From Cristatella mucedo (taxonomy: Eukaryota > Bryozoa > Phylactolaemata > Cristatellidae): DNA of 64,000 bases. This document shows, piece by piece, positions 14,333 to 25,907 of the stretch. The stretch is from NCBI GenBank assembly GCA_009760855.2, contig WPIO01000111.1, positions 806,001-870,000 of the forward strand. The letters run 5' to 3'. Both the position numbers and the translations under genes were made by a program. The notes under the pieces are model-generated. The model saw only the letters and a program-made list of their open reading frames with translations. It ran no database searches and had not been told where the DNA came from. Positions within the stretch are counted from its first letter, which is position 1. The number at the start of each line of letters is the position of its first letter.

Positions 14333-14685
14333 CAGATCACTCCACTCGCTTTCTGCAATATATTGTTCACCAATTATGCTTCAGCTGCGTCGTTGCGTTC
14401 CGCTTTCCATGCACACGCTGAACTTGTCCTTTTTTGCGTTCTTGTATGTGCTCACATGTGTGTGTGATTCATTGCATATTATTAATCAGGGTTCCTACTA
14501 ACTGGTGTACCTGGGTGTCTTCTTTTTCGGCTTTATAGGTCTGAATAGCTATGAAATCTGATATGATATTACCTTGCTTATTGATTCTATTGCCATGAGT
14601 TAAAAAAAATCCCCGGATGATTGATTGGAAATTTGATTCTCTTGGAGTTCTGTGCAATGCAAAATATGTGTTCCTGTCTTTGCAG

Positions 14686-14880
14686 CGACAAAGAGCTCCG
14701 ATACCTAAGCATGGCAACACCGTATCCATAGCGAAAAAGAGCTGCGATATCTAAGCATTGCAACACCGTATCCATAGCGACAAAGAGCTCCGATACCTAA
14801 GCATTGTAACACCGTGTATCCATAGCGACAAAGAGCTCCGATACCTAAGCATTGCAACACCGTGTATCCATAGCGCAGAG
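14686..14880. repeat. 46-49-bp tandem repeat, about 4 copies
   Basis: The unit contains AGCGACAAAGAGCTCCGATACC and TAAGCATTGCAACACCGTATCCAT. The last two copies carry an extra GT (CCGTGTATCC). Confidence 0.85.
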
Positions 14881-14944
14881 AAGTCTGCTAGACAGCAATG
14901 AAGGTTTACAGGCACTCAACGATATTAGCTGATGTTACGGCCTC

Positions 14945-15090
14945 ATTTGTATTGCGGCAGAAGAGCCTAAACGGCTAACACCACCCTCTTGCGGCTGGCA
15001 AAACAGGATCACCCACCACCGGACTCGATTCCACGACTTCGGTCGTGAAGAGCGAGCACTTTACCTCCTGGTCCATCGCTGCCCAGCATG
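14945..15090 (-). mobile_element. SINE-B copy
   Basis: GCGGCAGAAGAGCCTAAACGG, GGATCACCCACCACCGGACT, then CGATTCCACGACTTCGG in reverse orientation. Confidence 0.6.
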
Positions 15091-15810
15091 GACATGACTC
15101 ACACCAGCGGCTCCATAGCCTAGATCTCGAATCAGCTCAAACGTCAAATCTAACCCCGGAAGCACTGATAACAGCCTATTACCTGGTTTCTGCTTATAAT
15201 CGGCCACGGCCGTAATAATTAGGAGACCCCGAACAACGAATATCGGCCGTAGCTTAGCTTATTCGGCGGCCCTGCCGTTTCAACGTGCAACTACCACGGC
15301 TGCTCCCGGCTGGACACTATTTCAAACGGATTTGCGTGGTCTCGTGGACTAAGTCTAACTTCCGGGGGTCTTCCGGTACACTCACATACCTTCGATTAGG
15401 CGCGCTTGGCTGAGCCGGACACTTCAGCCGCGCATCGAGGTCCGAGCAAACTAGGCAAACTGTCTTTAGAACGAAGCCTGAACTCGACTCTCGCTTGTCA
15501 TTCCAGCCCGTCTCCATTCCGTGCATTTGATACTTTTGTGCACTTACCTATGCACTTACTTCTGAGGTTCGGGCAGCGTCGATTGCTGACGAGAGTTCAC
15601 TCACAGGTCAGCTCATCGCCCCTTACACATTCTACGTGCTCGAGCGAAAGACGCGTAGCCCAATTGGCTCGTCGGCGTCCGGCTGTGCCTGGACCCGAGT
15701 TGCTCCGCTCCGACGTCGACTCCGCCCCGATTCGCGGAACGTCTACGGCTGTGCGGTCAACAGACCAGTCTGGCCCTGTGTAAGCGATCTGCCCTGGCTG
15801 ACCGGCTGCC

Positions 15811-15860
15811 GCGGTCGGTCACGTGGTCGGTCACGTCGGTTACGTGGTCGGTCACGTGGC
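15811..15860. promoter_or_regulatory. Cluster of CACGTG-like sites
   Basis: CACGTG, CACGTC, TACGTG and CACGTG start at 15,820, 15,832, 15,841 and 15,853 in a short tandem repeat of GGTCGGTCACGT, inside a CpG-rich island. This is the E-box core sequence. Function is only inferred. Confidence 0.35.
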
Positions 15861-16021
15861 AGCCGTCGCCATTCGGCGCCGCGCTCAGTGCCTCTTCGCC
15901 GGCCTGCTCGGACCTATCCTCTCTCTTCTTTACTTCAAGGAGCGACAGCGGCCCACCCGAGGCAAGCGACCCGTGCCCGCTACCTGCGCTTCTGTCTGTA
16001 CGCCGCTCGCTCGCTCTAGCG

Positions 16022-16240
16022 TCTTGCTGACACTGTGCATGCTGCCACTAACCACATTTGCATGCTGACCCTGTGCATGTCACCCCTAACCATATTATTC
16101 ATTTCGTTTGTTTTTTCAAGCATGATTTTACTTACCATTCAATTGCATTTCACTTTACAGCAAATGTAAAGCGCCTAGAGAGAGATTAAGTTCTCCGAGG
16201 GCGCTTTATCAAGTGAATTATTATTATTATTATTATTAGC
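16022..16240 (+). mobile_element. LINE-A 3' UTR fragment
   Basis: Only the 3' UTR is present: CACTGTGCATGCTGCCACTAA onward, the GCGCCTAGAG...GAGGGCGC stem and an (ATT)n tail at 16,218-16,239. Confidence 0.75.
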
Positions 16241-17129
16241 GTCAACAAAGTCTTCGAATTCCGACCCAAACGCGCGGCGCAACATTTCTTCGGTGCGCCG
16301 CGTAAGCGCGCGCGCGAGGGCACAATCTGCGGCATCTGACGCCGCTTACCGCGGGCCGGTAGGTTAAAGCTCCGGCTGAACTGCTCGAGCGAGCGAGCGA
16401 GCGAGCGAGCGAGCCAAACAGGCGTCCCGCCGCAATTCCTCCGGCTGGGCGGGTTTGCGCAAGTCAAGCTCCGCCTCAGCAAGCGAACGCAGAGCGACAG
16501 CTACCGTCGCTGGCAAGGCGCCAAACTGCCAAGCAACGTAGCCTGGAGGAGGACCGCATTCGGCTCCGGCGCGGCCTCGCGCGGCCTCGCGAAGCCTGGC
16601 CGCCTGCGGTCGCTCTGCGGGCGGCATCGGGCAGAGCGACTCTGGAGTCTTATGGGCCTCCTCCGTCTTTCCCCTACTCTCCACCTCTCTGCCACTCTCC
16701 ATCTCTCTCCCGCTCTGTCGTTGCTTTCGTACGTCTCACTTTTTTCCTCTCTCCGCTGCGAGTTCTTTCGAGCGAAATCTTCCTTCGATGCAGCGGATAG
16801 CGAATACGCCAGCCGTAGCGTAGTTTCTCCACCTCCATCCGCGGTACCTGGCTGGTCGTTCCACTTGCCGGCGCACGGAGGGCTCTCGCGGGGTCTCGCG
16901 GGGTTAGTAGATTTTGGCCGGTTTAGCACTAAACGCTCGCACGTAGCGATCCAACGGTGAATCCTGCGTCGAACTCACGCGTCCACATTTCTCGACGGAG
17001 GGCAGAAAAGACACACACCTCAACATGCGCACAGGTCTCGCAGCCTGATAAGAAAGTCAAACAATGATGCGTAGGAAAAGTTTTTGTAGCCATTGAGTGA
17101 GCTACACTTCAGAATTACATCCACTGGAT

Positions 17130-17380
<251 letters not shown>

Positions 17381-17849
17381 GTCTTTGTAAAGACATTGAT
17401 GAAGGTAAGGGTAACGCGTATCCATATATATCAGCAAATATTAATAATTATTGTGATTATGTGAACCTACCAAAATTTCGCAAGTTTTATCTTGGGCGGA
17501 AGTGGCTGGGTAGGGACAAACCTGCGACTTCCGGAACGCAGTAGGAGTAATCGCTCGACTTTGGACTCGGCGTCCGCTGCATGCAGACTGCGAAAATCCG
17601 CCGGGTCAGATTGACGCACTTAACGAGAGTCAGTTGCTCACCTACCTGGACCGCAGATCACAAACGACCGTAGCGTCTCTGACCGTTTGCCGAATCCAAA
17701 GGCGAAGAGGTGGTGCACGCGGGCGGCGGTTGTTCTCGCTCGCTTTTCACCCTTCTTTTTTTCACTGCTGCCGCCGCGTAAGAAAGGCGTTTAGAAAGAC
17801 TCTCGATGATCGGTAGAAGAATCCGTTCAATGTAGGTACGGAGTTCAAC

Positions 17850-18512
17850 CATGTTATTGTAGAAGATAGTCAGAGTATTTGCCACGATGGATCTACATGT
17901 CTTAAACTCCGCAGCTAGGCTTGTCTGTCGTGAGTATCGCAATTGCCACATTACTCCACTTCTCGCCGACCTGCACTGGCTACCAGTCAAACAACGGATT
18001 GACTTCAAGGTTTAGTCACTCACTTTTAGGTCACTTCATTCTTGGCTCCAGCCTATCTCTCTAATCTACTCCACCACTAGGCCAAGCATCGTACCACCCG
18101 CTTTTCGGAATCCAACAGTCTACAAATGCCCAGTACAAACCTCAAATCCTTTGGAGACCATGCATTTAGTTCGTATGCTCCCACAGCCTGGAGCTCCCTC
18201 CCGACCTACGTCAGAACATCCCCTAACCTGACCACATTTAAAAAGACTTTAAAAACACATATTTAGGAAAGCATTTAGTGGGTCCCTGTGATTCGTCCTT
18301 CATGTGCTTATGCGTGCTGACACTGCTGCCACTAACCACATTTGCATTTTGACCCTGTGCATGTCACCCCTAACCATGTTATTCATATTATTTGTTCATC
18401 AAGCATGATTTTACACACCATTCAATTGCATTTCCCTTTGCAGCAAATTTAAAGCGCCTAGAGAGAGATTGAGTTCTCTGAGGGTGCTTTATCAAGTGCG
18501 TTATTATTACAA
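17850..18512 (+). mobile_element. LINE-A 3' fragment
   Basis: It is homologous to the last part of the LINE-A coding region ([21 protein letters not shown] equivalent at 17,940-18,004) and the 3' UTR. It ends with GAGAGATTGAGTTCTCTGAGG, then ATT repeats. Frameshifts break the frame. Confidence 0.78.
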
Positions 18513-18769
18513 CCTGACGTGATGACGTCACATGACTTGACGACTTTTAAAGCCACTCACTTCCTCTTTCAGTGGACAATAAAAATTATGCCATGCGCTG
18601 GACTCGAACCCACGAGCTGTGTTGAGAAATACGCGAAACTTAGCGCCAGGCTCAGATCCGGAGGCGCATTGTGGGACGCGCTGTCCGTCTGATGAGCGCT
18701 CGGTAAAGAGCTTCCGCAGTTCAAGAAATTAAACGCGAAAGTAAAGCGAAAAGTAAGGCTGGTTTCTTT

Positions 18770-18925
18770 TACAGCGCATTTATTCAGAGGCAGGAGAACC
18801 TTTACGGATTTGACCCAGCTTACAGGATTTTCCAGCTTTACAGGATTTCCTGCTCTTGGACTCGAACGCACGACCTGGGTAATAAAGTGCGAGCGCTTTA
18901 TCCGCTAGCCGAGGAGAAGCGACGG
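18770..18925 (-). mobile_element. tRNA-derived SINE-like copy upstream of gene A
   Basis: The minus strand shows CTCGGCTAGCGGATAAAGCG (box A-like) and GGTCGTGCGTTCGAGTCCAAG (box B-like). A related box B (GGGTTCGAGTCCAGC) lies at about 18,597-18,614. Confidence 0.5.
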
Positions 18926-19099
18926 CCGCAAACAATCGGAGTGACGTGCGAGACGACAGTGTCGTCACACAATGCGATTGTTACGCAATACTTGAGTTAT
19001 ATTTATAGGGCGTTCGGCATTTCGAGCCAGGCGAAAACGTGCGATCACTGCTGGCATATTTCGCAGCAGCAGCCACAAACGCCACACCACTTGCAAAAC

Positions 19100-20533
19100 A
19101 TGGATAGCAGCCTCCAGGAGATTCTCTTGATGTACTGCTCCGCCATTTTGACGATAATTATATTCATCCTACTATCGGCTTTTAAAGACGTCCTCAAGCA
19201 GAGATGGAGCGAGCTGAAAACTGCAGTAGCGACGATGAACGAGTAAGTATAGCAGAGGCACTGCTGCATCCTCAACCGAGCGAGCGCGTCGCATAAGGCG
19301 CGCCGCTCTCGCGCTCGCCCCTCCGCTCTCGCCCCTCCGCTCTCGCGCTCGCCCCTCCGCTCTCGCCCCTCCGCTCTCGCCCCTCCGCTCTCGCGCTCGC
19401 CCCTCCGCTCTCGCGCTCGACAAAATACGCTTACGATACCCTTCAGATTCGCCGACTACGAGCGGATGGTGGCCGAGTCGCGCGGAAGCCAGTCGGCTGC
19501 CGCAGGCGCCGCCGCCGACAAACGTGTCGGCGTCAAGTCGTCGGCTCCTGCCCATCCGGTCTTGTACGAGACGCCTCACATCGGGCCGGCCGCATTCGCT
19601 TCCGGGCAGTTCGCGTCGCTGCCGCTGCTGCTCGCGCTGGCCGACATGGTGTCGCCCACAGAGCTCCCGCCCGGCCGCCCGCTGACGACCGCCGCCGCCG
19701 CCCCCGAGCCGGACGTGCTGGCGTCGTACGCGTCGCCGCAGGGCATCCTGCACTCGGTACCCAACCTCGACCTGCCGCGCGTCGTCGCCGGCCGCGCGCC
19801 GGCGATCGAGCGAGCCGGCTCGTACTTGGGCGGCCTGACCCCCGCACAGTGGACGTCGTTCTTCTCGGCGGCCGCAGCCGCGGCCGCCGCGGCTGCAACC
19901 GCTCCCGCCTCCGCTGCCGGCGGCGCACATCGGCATGAGGCGGCGGAGTCGGACTCGCGAGCACTGCGAGCCGGCGAGACCACCACACGTGCGGCGCCTG
20001 AGAGCGAGCCCCACAAGCATTCCTACAGAGGCACCGCCGGGGAAGCAGTGGCCGTGGCCGGATCGAGCACGAGCGAGCCTCTGGCGGAGGAAGCGATCTC
20101 GCCGCCCAACATGGCGAGGACGCCCACGCTGTCCGACTTCGACGACGATGAAATGCGAAATTCACCTCGAGGAGTCCTGCATGAGACGCCTTCGCTCGAC
20201 TTCACGGACGCCGAGAATGACGCAGACGAGGGCGGTGACAGTGACCGCGTCGGCGGTGACTGCGGCGATGGCGTCGGCGACGTTGACGACGGCGGCGCCG
20301 GTGACCGCGAGAACGACAAAGGGCAGGCGACGCTGGAAGTGGATGATCAGGAGTGTGTATCTGCGGTTGTGCCCGACGCCGCCGATACGAAGCTCAGCCG
20401 GATTCCAGTTTTAAGCGGCAGCTCGCCGCTATCCTCGAGGATGCGGACGTTCGGCGGCGAACGGCTGCCGCCCACGCCCCCCAGCATGAAGCACGTTCGC
20501 TGGCCTAGGCGCACTCGGGAATTCGACGCGTAA
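19100..20533 (+). CDS. Family gene A: single-pass membrane protein with long disordered tail (2 exons)
   Basis: Model: exon 1 19,100-19,242, intron 19,243-19,446 (204 bp), exon 2 19,447-20,533, giving 409 residues. The ATG context is aaaacATGG. The donor is GA|GTAAGT and the acceptor CCCTTCAG|A, so the intron is phase 2 and the split codon is GAA (Glu48). Residues 8-27 (ILLMYCSAILTIIIFILLSA, from Ile8) form one membrane span followed by a basic helix (KDVLKQRWSELK), so by the positive-inside rule the tail should be cytoplasmic. The tail is Ala-rich (Ala run near 188-198) and has an acidic Asp/Gly block near 300-330. The motif GVLHETPSLD (290-299) recurs as GILHSVPNLD (147-156) and PVLYETPHIG (85-94). 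It ends with a basic segment, WPRRTREFDA. No catalytic domain is visible. Exon 1 is similar to that of gene D. Function unknown; the splice sites are predicted, not shown by transcripts. Confidence 0.72.
19243..19446 (+). repeat. Gene A intron with a GC-rich tandem repeat
   Basis: The 204-bp intron of gene A is largely made of a tandem array at about 19,302-19,420. Its units are GCTCTCGCCCCTCC and the variant with an extra GCGCTCGC. The pyrimidine-rich repeats run toward the acceptor at 19,446. Array length could vary between alleles without touching the coding sequence. Confidence 0.7.
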
Positions 20534-20747
20534 TGAAGAAATCGCGCCGCGGCAAGGCAGTGCGCGAGATGTGCTTCGATGTACGTGAGGAGATCACAAC
20601 AGAGTGCTATGAAATGAAGCTGTACTGCTTCATTATTTTTCCGGCGAATTTTATTATTTTTCCGGGGAATTTTTCCGGCGCTGAACGAAAAGAGCGAGAT
20701 GCGCTTTTTCAGACGCCCGGCTTCGAGCGTGCAGAAGGCTGCGGCGA

Positions 20748-21255
20748 TAAAGCAAAGGATACAGAGCAAAGTTCTTACGCTGACCCACAAGGCCCGCCAC
20801 GGCTTGGCTCCTTCATACCTAGCTGAACTGCTGCATCAGTTTCAGCCTGTTCGCGCCCTCAGGTCCTGTATGGACAATAAATTAGCTGTCCCATTCCTCC
20901 GCTTTAAGACAGTTGGCGACAGAAGCCTTAGCTCTGCAGGTCCTAGACTGTGGAACTTCCACAATTCTTACGCAACGACATCTACTCTCAACTGCCGACT
21001 ATGGCACATCTTTTTCAGCGGTCCTGAACTGCTACTTCTATGCTACTCACTACCTCAACTGCTCTCCTAACTCTGCTATGCTTGCAACTTTCTCTTTGTT
21101 GCGTGAGACGAAGTCTGTTGGGTACCGAATGCGTACCGAAAGCCGCTTAGGCTGTGAGTTCGCTATACAAAACTCGCCTGCGTAACACCCACATGGTCTT
21201 TATGACTTGTGGAGTTACTGACGGAGATACATTACATTACATTACGTTACAATAG
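20748..21255 (+). mobile_element. LINE-B copy just downstream of gene A
   Basis: It starts at AGCAAAGGATACAGAGCAAAG and ends in ACATTACATTACATTACGTT. The coding part has a deletion near 20,955 that breaks the frame. AATAAA at 20,876, within it, is the nearest canonical polyadenylation hexamer after the gene A stop. Confidence 0.82.
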
Positions 21256-21419
21256 TAGTTTTGGACGGGCGAGCGACCGGCGCGCACTTCCGGTAAGCGA
21301 ACTTGCTTCCTTTTTTGCCAGCTGTAGCTGACGAATAGGAAGAGTGCTCGTACTGTTCGCATACATAACTGCAAGACAATAGAAGCCTTACAGTTGCTGT
21401 AGTGGTAGCTTGATTTATG

Positions 21420-21552
21420 TCGAGCTGGTTTGGTCCAGTGGTTTGTTTACACGCCCCGACAAAAGTGTGGCTGGGGTCGTAGGCTCGGGCCCCGAGGCAT
21501 ATGCGAAGCGCCTGAATAAAGCTCTCTTGGGGCGCTATACAAATAAATCATA
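21420..21552 (+). mobile_element. SINE-A copy
   Basis: GAGCTGGTTTGGTCCAGTGG, then GTCGTAGGCTCGGGCCCCGAG, then GAAGCGCCTGAATAAAGCTC and GGGGCGCTATACAAATAAAT. Confidence 0.75.
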
Positions 21553-22046
21553 TATGTAATTATGTATTTACTGGTAGTTCTCGAATGTCGTCAACATTGG
21601 CCGACTAGCGCCGGTCACTGGCCGTCGCAGGTGGCTAATTGCATGGGCTAGAGGATGTTTAAACCTTTTCTCCAATGCTCAGCGGCACGCGCCAGCATCC
21701 GTTTAGCAGTAGCTTGAACCGCTCGTTAAATTCATTTCAGTAAACTACAAGAGCACGCAGTGCTCTAAACTGTGCAACTAAGAAAGCTTAGTGCAGTCGG
21801 CAACTGTCGCTAGACGGCCGTATACGGGACAGGGTCAGCACTATAACCCCCATCCCCCCCTCCCGCGAGGGCGTCCGATTGTCGTTTATTCGTTCCGTCT
21901 GCTTCCAATCCATTCGATGCGCCCCGATGAGCGATGCGTTTGCCGATCGCGCACGCACAGCAGACGAGTAGCCTCAAAATAAGTTACCAAAAAGAGCAGC
22001 TACACCGATCGCTAGCTGTATCTCCAAGACAGACAGCTCATTACCC

Positions 22047-22554
22047 ATGGCCACCGCCCCATCTCTCCTTTTGCGACTCGTCTCGGAGCAGGAATGCCAA
22101 GAGACCGATAGGTCAAGCGCGGCCGGCATCGACCGCGACTTGACGTTGGCGATCGTCGAGCGAAGCGAAGCGTGCGAGCTGTTTCGGAGAATGTACGGCC
22201 GTCAGCAGCCGTAGCTGCCTCCGTCCGATCGGTCTCGCTATGCCGCGGGAGAGCTGGACGTCTTGCTCGGAGCCGCCGAGGCGCGTTGCCTGTCGGCGGT
22301 CGTGCGTGCAAGACCCTAGCTACGCCTGCTCGGCCGTCGAGCGGTGGTGCGATCGTCGCGAGGACTTGAACAAATACATGGCGGTTCGTCGAAGCCAACA
22401 TGCAGCGGCTCGGCCTCTCTCTCCGCCAGCCGGCAGACTGTGCGCTCGAGCTGGCTGGCGTGCTAGCATCGGCCGATGCTGCTCACCCGGCGCGGCTCGC
22501 CAATCTCGTCGAGTCGATGAACGCGCGCGAATCAAACGCGATTGAGAGGAGCAG
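22047..22554 (+). pseudogene. Possible disrupted coding segment, unidentified
   Basis: From ATG 22,047 the frame reads to TAG at 22,212, including IDRDLTLAIVERSEACELF. The same frame continues beyond the stop (SRYAAGELDVLLGAAEARCL) to a second TAG at 22,317. The next frame has SYACSAVERWCDRREDLNKY, and the third runs from about 22,382 to TAA at 22,552-22,554 (RFVEANMQRLGLSLRQPADC, LANLVESMNARESNAIERS). Together about 165 residues of helix-like sequence. No family recognised. GC-rich sequence can mimic coding sequence, and an antisense frame is also open, so confidence is low. The (GA)n array follows directly. Confidence 0.3.
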
Positions 22555-22574
22555 GAGAAAATAATTAGAGAACG

Positions 22575-22810
<236 letters not shown>

Positions 22811-23281
22811 AGTTGCACGAGCGTCGCTCCAACATTATCCTATCTCCTTCACCCCCCCCCCGGTGTAGACCACGGGCGCCGACTCACTATGCACGTCCAT
22901 CGAGTGCCCTTTCCCCCAGCTCCGTCTTTCCGGTCTATCGCGCTCCAATTTTCGCTGGGAAGCCTCCGGCTGCCCAGAAAGCTGCCGCCGCCGCCGCTGA
23001 TTTACAGACAGCTAACCGCTAGCCCAGGCCTGGCCGGCTCGTCCAGCGTGGACTAGCCGGCTGGTCCGTCGCCTACTTAAATGCGTCCGCTGCGACCGAG
23101 TGCTGAGGATTTGTTAAAAGTCGCGGTCCGACGCCCGAAGAGGCCATCCCTACTCACAAGCCACCTGATTTGGGACCGATTAGGCGTGCCGTTTTGCCAG
23201 TCAGCTTGTCGCACGTGCTTGTCTAGCCGCGTCCGCCTATTCCGCGTCGCGTAAGGTGGCGGCGGTGCAGGCGAGTGAAAA

Positions 23282-23413
23282 TATGGCGGCCTCGCGCAGG
23301 AAAGCGAGTCCATTCGCCGTTCGGCGTCTGGCTAATGCCGCCAATCTGAAATCCTCAGTGGGGAGATCTTACGAGTCGGCTAGCAGCGTTTGCACCGCCA
23401 TTGATATTCCATA
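23282..23413 (+). CDS. Short open frame at the edge of a CpG-rich island
   Basis: ATG at 23,282 (GAAAATATGGCGG) opens a 43-codon frame beginning MAASRRKASPFAVRRLANAA and ending TAA at 23,411. It sits at the 3' edge of the GC-rich segment at 22.8-23.3 kb. It may be a first exon or a short peptide; no donor inside it is convincing. The minus strand also has a 78-codon ATG frame over 23,077-23,313. Confidence 0.22.
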
Positions 23414-23580
23414 AATCAATTGTCAAAAAATTCGAACGCAGGTGAAGACTAGCCGCGCTACCTTTGAGCAAGCGCAGCGCATTTGTGCGACGACTCGCTC
23501 CTGGAATCAAAGGTAAACTCCAGCTTAAGTAAAAAGGTAGAACTAACAGCAAAGCGCTGCTCAATGTAACCACCGAGTAT

Positions 23581-23720
23581 GCCTAGCTGGTTTGGCCCAG
23601 CGGTTAAGGTGCTCGCCCTGACCAAATTCAGGCTGAGGTTGTGGGCTCGAACCCCGAGGCACATGTGAAGCACCAAATTATGGATCAAGTTCTCTTAGGG
23701 CGCTATACAAACGAATTGTA
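23581..23720 (+). mobile_element. SINE-A copy, best preserved
   Basis: GCTGGTTTGGCCCAGCGGTT (box A region), GTTGTGGGCTCGAACCCCGAG (box B region), then a GTTCTCTTAGGGCGCTATAC tail that resembles the LINE-A 3' end. Confidence 0.8.
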
Positions 23721-23964
23721 CAGATTATATAATTATATAATCCACTCGAAGCATATTGGTTATTGGTGAGCAGAGCGTACAGCGAACACGCACACACTTG
23801 AGTTTTGTTTACCGCTTAGGATTCGCGTGTACGACCGCGTTTGGCCGTTTGGCAACCCTACTGTCGTTGACTAATACTTTCTCAGTACTCTACTGTCAAA
23901 GACGGGGAAATAAGCCACTCCAGTGAAAAGCAGCTTTGAATTACCGAACGAGGTGACTAACGTC

Positions 23965-25262
23965 AATAATACTAGCACTGCATTCCAAGGGTTCAGGTCC
24001 TATCTCAGTGGGAGACTCCAGAGTATTGACGTGAATGGACAAAGATCATCCGAGATACCTCTGACATTTGGGGTACCTCAGGGCTCCGTGCTAGGTCCGG
24101 TTCTTTTCATGGTGTATACTCTCCTTCTTGCCAATGTGATTGCCAAGAATAATCTAGGCGTTCCCTTATATGTGGATGAAACTCAATTGTAACTTTTGCT
24201 TTGTACTCTCAGTCCCCCTAGCACGTCGAATTCTCTCAACTCACTTGCTGCCTATATTGATGGCATCTACACATGGATCGCAGCAAATTTTCTAAAACTA
24301 AACGATGATAAAACTAACTTACTAGTTATGGGCAAACCCAGTGAGATTCACAAATTGAAAAGGCTGACGCTCAAAATTGGCTCTGCCAGCATATCTTCTG
24401 TTGAATCAGCTCGAAATCTAGGTGTCATGTTCCAAAGTGACCTCTCGTTAGACGACCGCATCAGCTATACAGTCAAATCTGCCTACTTTCAGCTACAAAA
24501 CATTGCTCAAATTCGGGCTTGTTTAGATAAGGATACCACATCTAAGTTGGTCCGTGCATTCGTGACATCCCACCTCAATTTCTGCAACTCACTGCTTACT
24601 GGCCTACCGGCATGTACGATCAGGCTATTGCAGCTGTTGCAAAACTCAGCAGCCAGGCTTGTCTGTCGTGAGCGTAGCAGTTGCCACATTACTTCACTTC
24701 TCGCCGACCTGCACTGGCTACCAGTCAAGCAACGGATTGACTTCAAGGTTTTGTCGCTCACTTTCAGGTCACTTCATTCTTTCGCTCCAGCCAATCTCTC
24801 AGATCTACTCCCCCACCAGGCCGAGCATCGTACCACTCGCTTTTCGGAATCCAACAGTCTAGAAATACCTCGTACAAACCTCAAATTCTTTGGACACCGT
24901 GCATTTAGTTCGTATGCTCCCAAAGCCTGGAACTCCCTCCCGACTTGCGTCAGAACATCACCTGACTTGACCACACTTAAAAAGAACTTAAAAACACACC
25001 TATTTAGGACAGCATTTACTGGGTCCCTGTGATTTGTCCTTGATGTGCTTATGCGTGCTGACACTGTGCATGGTGCCACTAACCACATTTGCATGCTGAC
25101 CCTGTGCATGTAACCCCTAACCATGTTATTGATTTTGTTTGTTTTTCAAGCATGATGTTACTCACCATTCAGTTGCATTTTTATTTGCAGCAAATGTAAA
25201 GTGCCTAGAGAGAGAGATTGAGTTATCTGAGGGCGGTATATCAAGGACATTATTATTATTAT
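23965..25262 (+). mobile_element. LINE-A copy (L2/CR1-like), 5'-truncated reverse transcriptase
   Basis: This is the best LINE-A copy. The frame shows [13 protein letters not shown] (reverse transcriptase fingers/palm), then LYVDETQL where the catalytic YxDD has become YVDE, then a TAA at 24,190-24,192. The same frame resumes with [52 protein letters not shown] and ends HLFRTAFTGSL. This C-terminal region is typical of L2/CR1-clade elements. The 3' UTR ends with a conserved GCCTAGAGAG...GAGGGCG segment and ATT repeats. The endonuclease and the first reverse transcriptase blocks are missing. The stop and the lost catalytic Asp make it inactive. Confidence 0.85.
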
Positions 25263-25264
25263 TA

Positions 25265-25555
25265 ATATTAACTGCTTACGTATACCTCTTACAAATCTCA
25301 AATCCCTTGGAGAACTTTCCTCAGTTCATATGCTCCCAAAGCCGGGAACTCACTCCCGACTTCCGTCACGACATCCCCTGACTTGACCTAATTTTAAAAC
25401 AAATTGAAAATGCACCTGTTCATCATAGCATTTAGTGGGTCATCGCTACCACTAACCACTCGATCGTGTTTCCTTTGCAGAAATGCAAAGCTCCTAGACA
25501 GAGAGATTGAGTTCTCCGAGGGTGCTTAATCAAGTGAGCAATTAGTATTATTCTT
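25265..25555 (+). mobile_element. LINE-A 3' fragment
   Basis: A second LINE-A 3' end lies directly behind the previous copy. It begins near ATACCTCTTACAAATCTCAAA and ends with GAGAGATTGAGTTCTCCGAG and an A/T tail. It has internal deletions. Confidence 0.65.
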
Positions 25556-25907
25556 ATATCGCGGTGACTACGCAAAAATAGCCGCCCGCCGCGATCCGCC
25601 GTCCATCAGCCGAGGGGTGCCGAAGCTCCGGCGCATCCAACGCTCCACTTCCGGTGCTCCGGTTCCGGTGCTCCGGTTCCGGTGTTCCGGTGTCAACTGC
25701 TACTGTAACCTGAGCCGAAGCAGTGGGTAACGCTCGCCGCGCGATCGTTGGCAAATGGAATCTCGAGGCTTCGCCATCGTACCACTGGATGCAGCGGCCA
25801 ATGGTTCTGTCGTCACAGCGTATTACGTCATATCCGGAAGCGAGGCCAGCTCCAGTTTCGGCGCCAGAATACCCGTACAGCCTGCCGCTGCTGGTGAGCG
25901 AGAGCCC

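Larger units (their letters stand above)
15400..17010. promoter_or_regulatory. CpG-rich islands without a firm gene
   Basis: Two GC-rich blocks (15.4-16.0 and 16.25-17.0 kb) flank a LINE-A 3' fragment. They hold (GCGA)n at 16,385 and the CACGTG cluster. Open frames on both strands lack ATG starts with coding support. Confidence 0.35.

Noticed and set aside
25755..25907. Longer N-terminus of gene B
   Set aside because: An in-frame ATG exists, but the added residues would put about 58 residues before the membrane span, unlike A, D and E. Not excluded.
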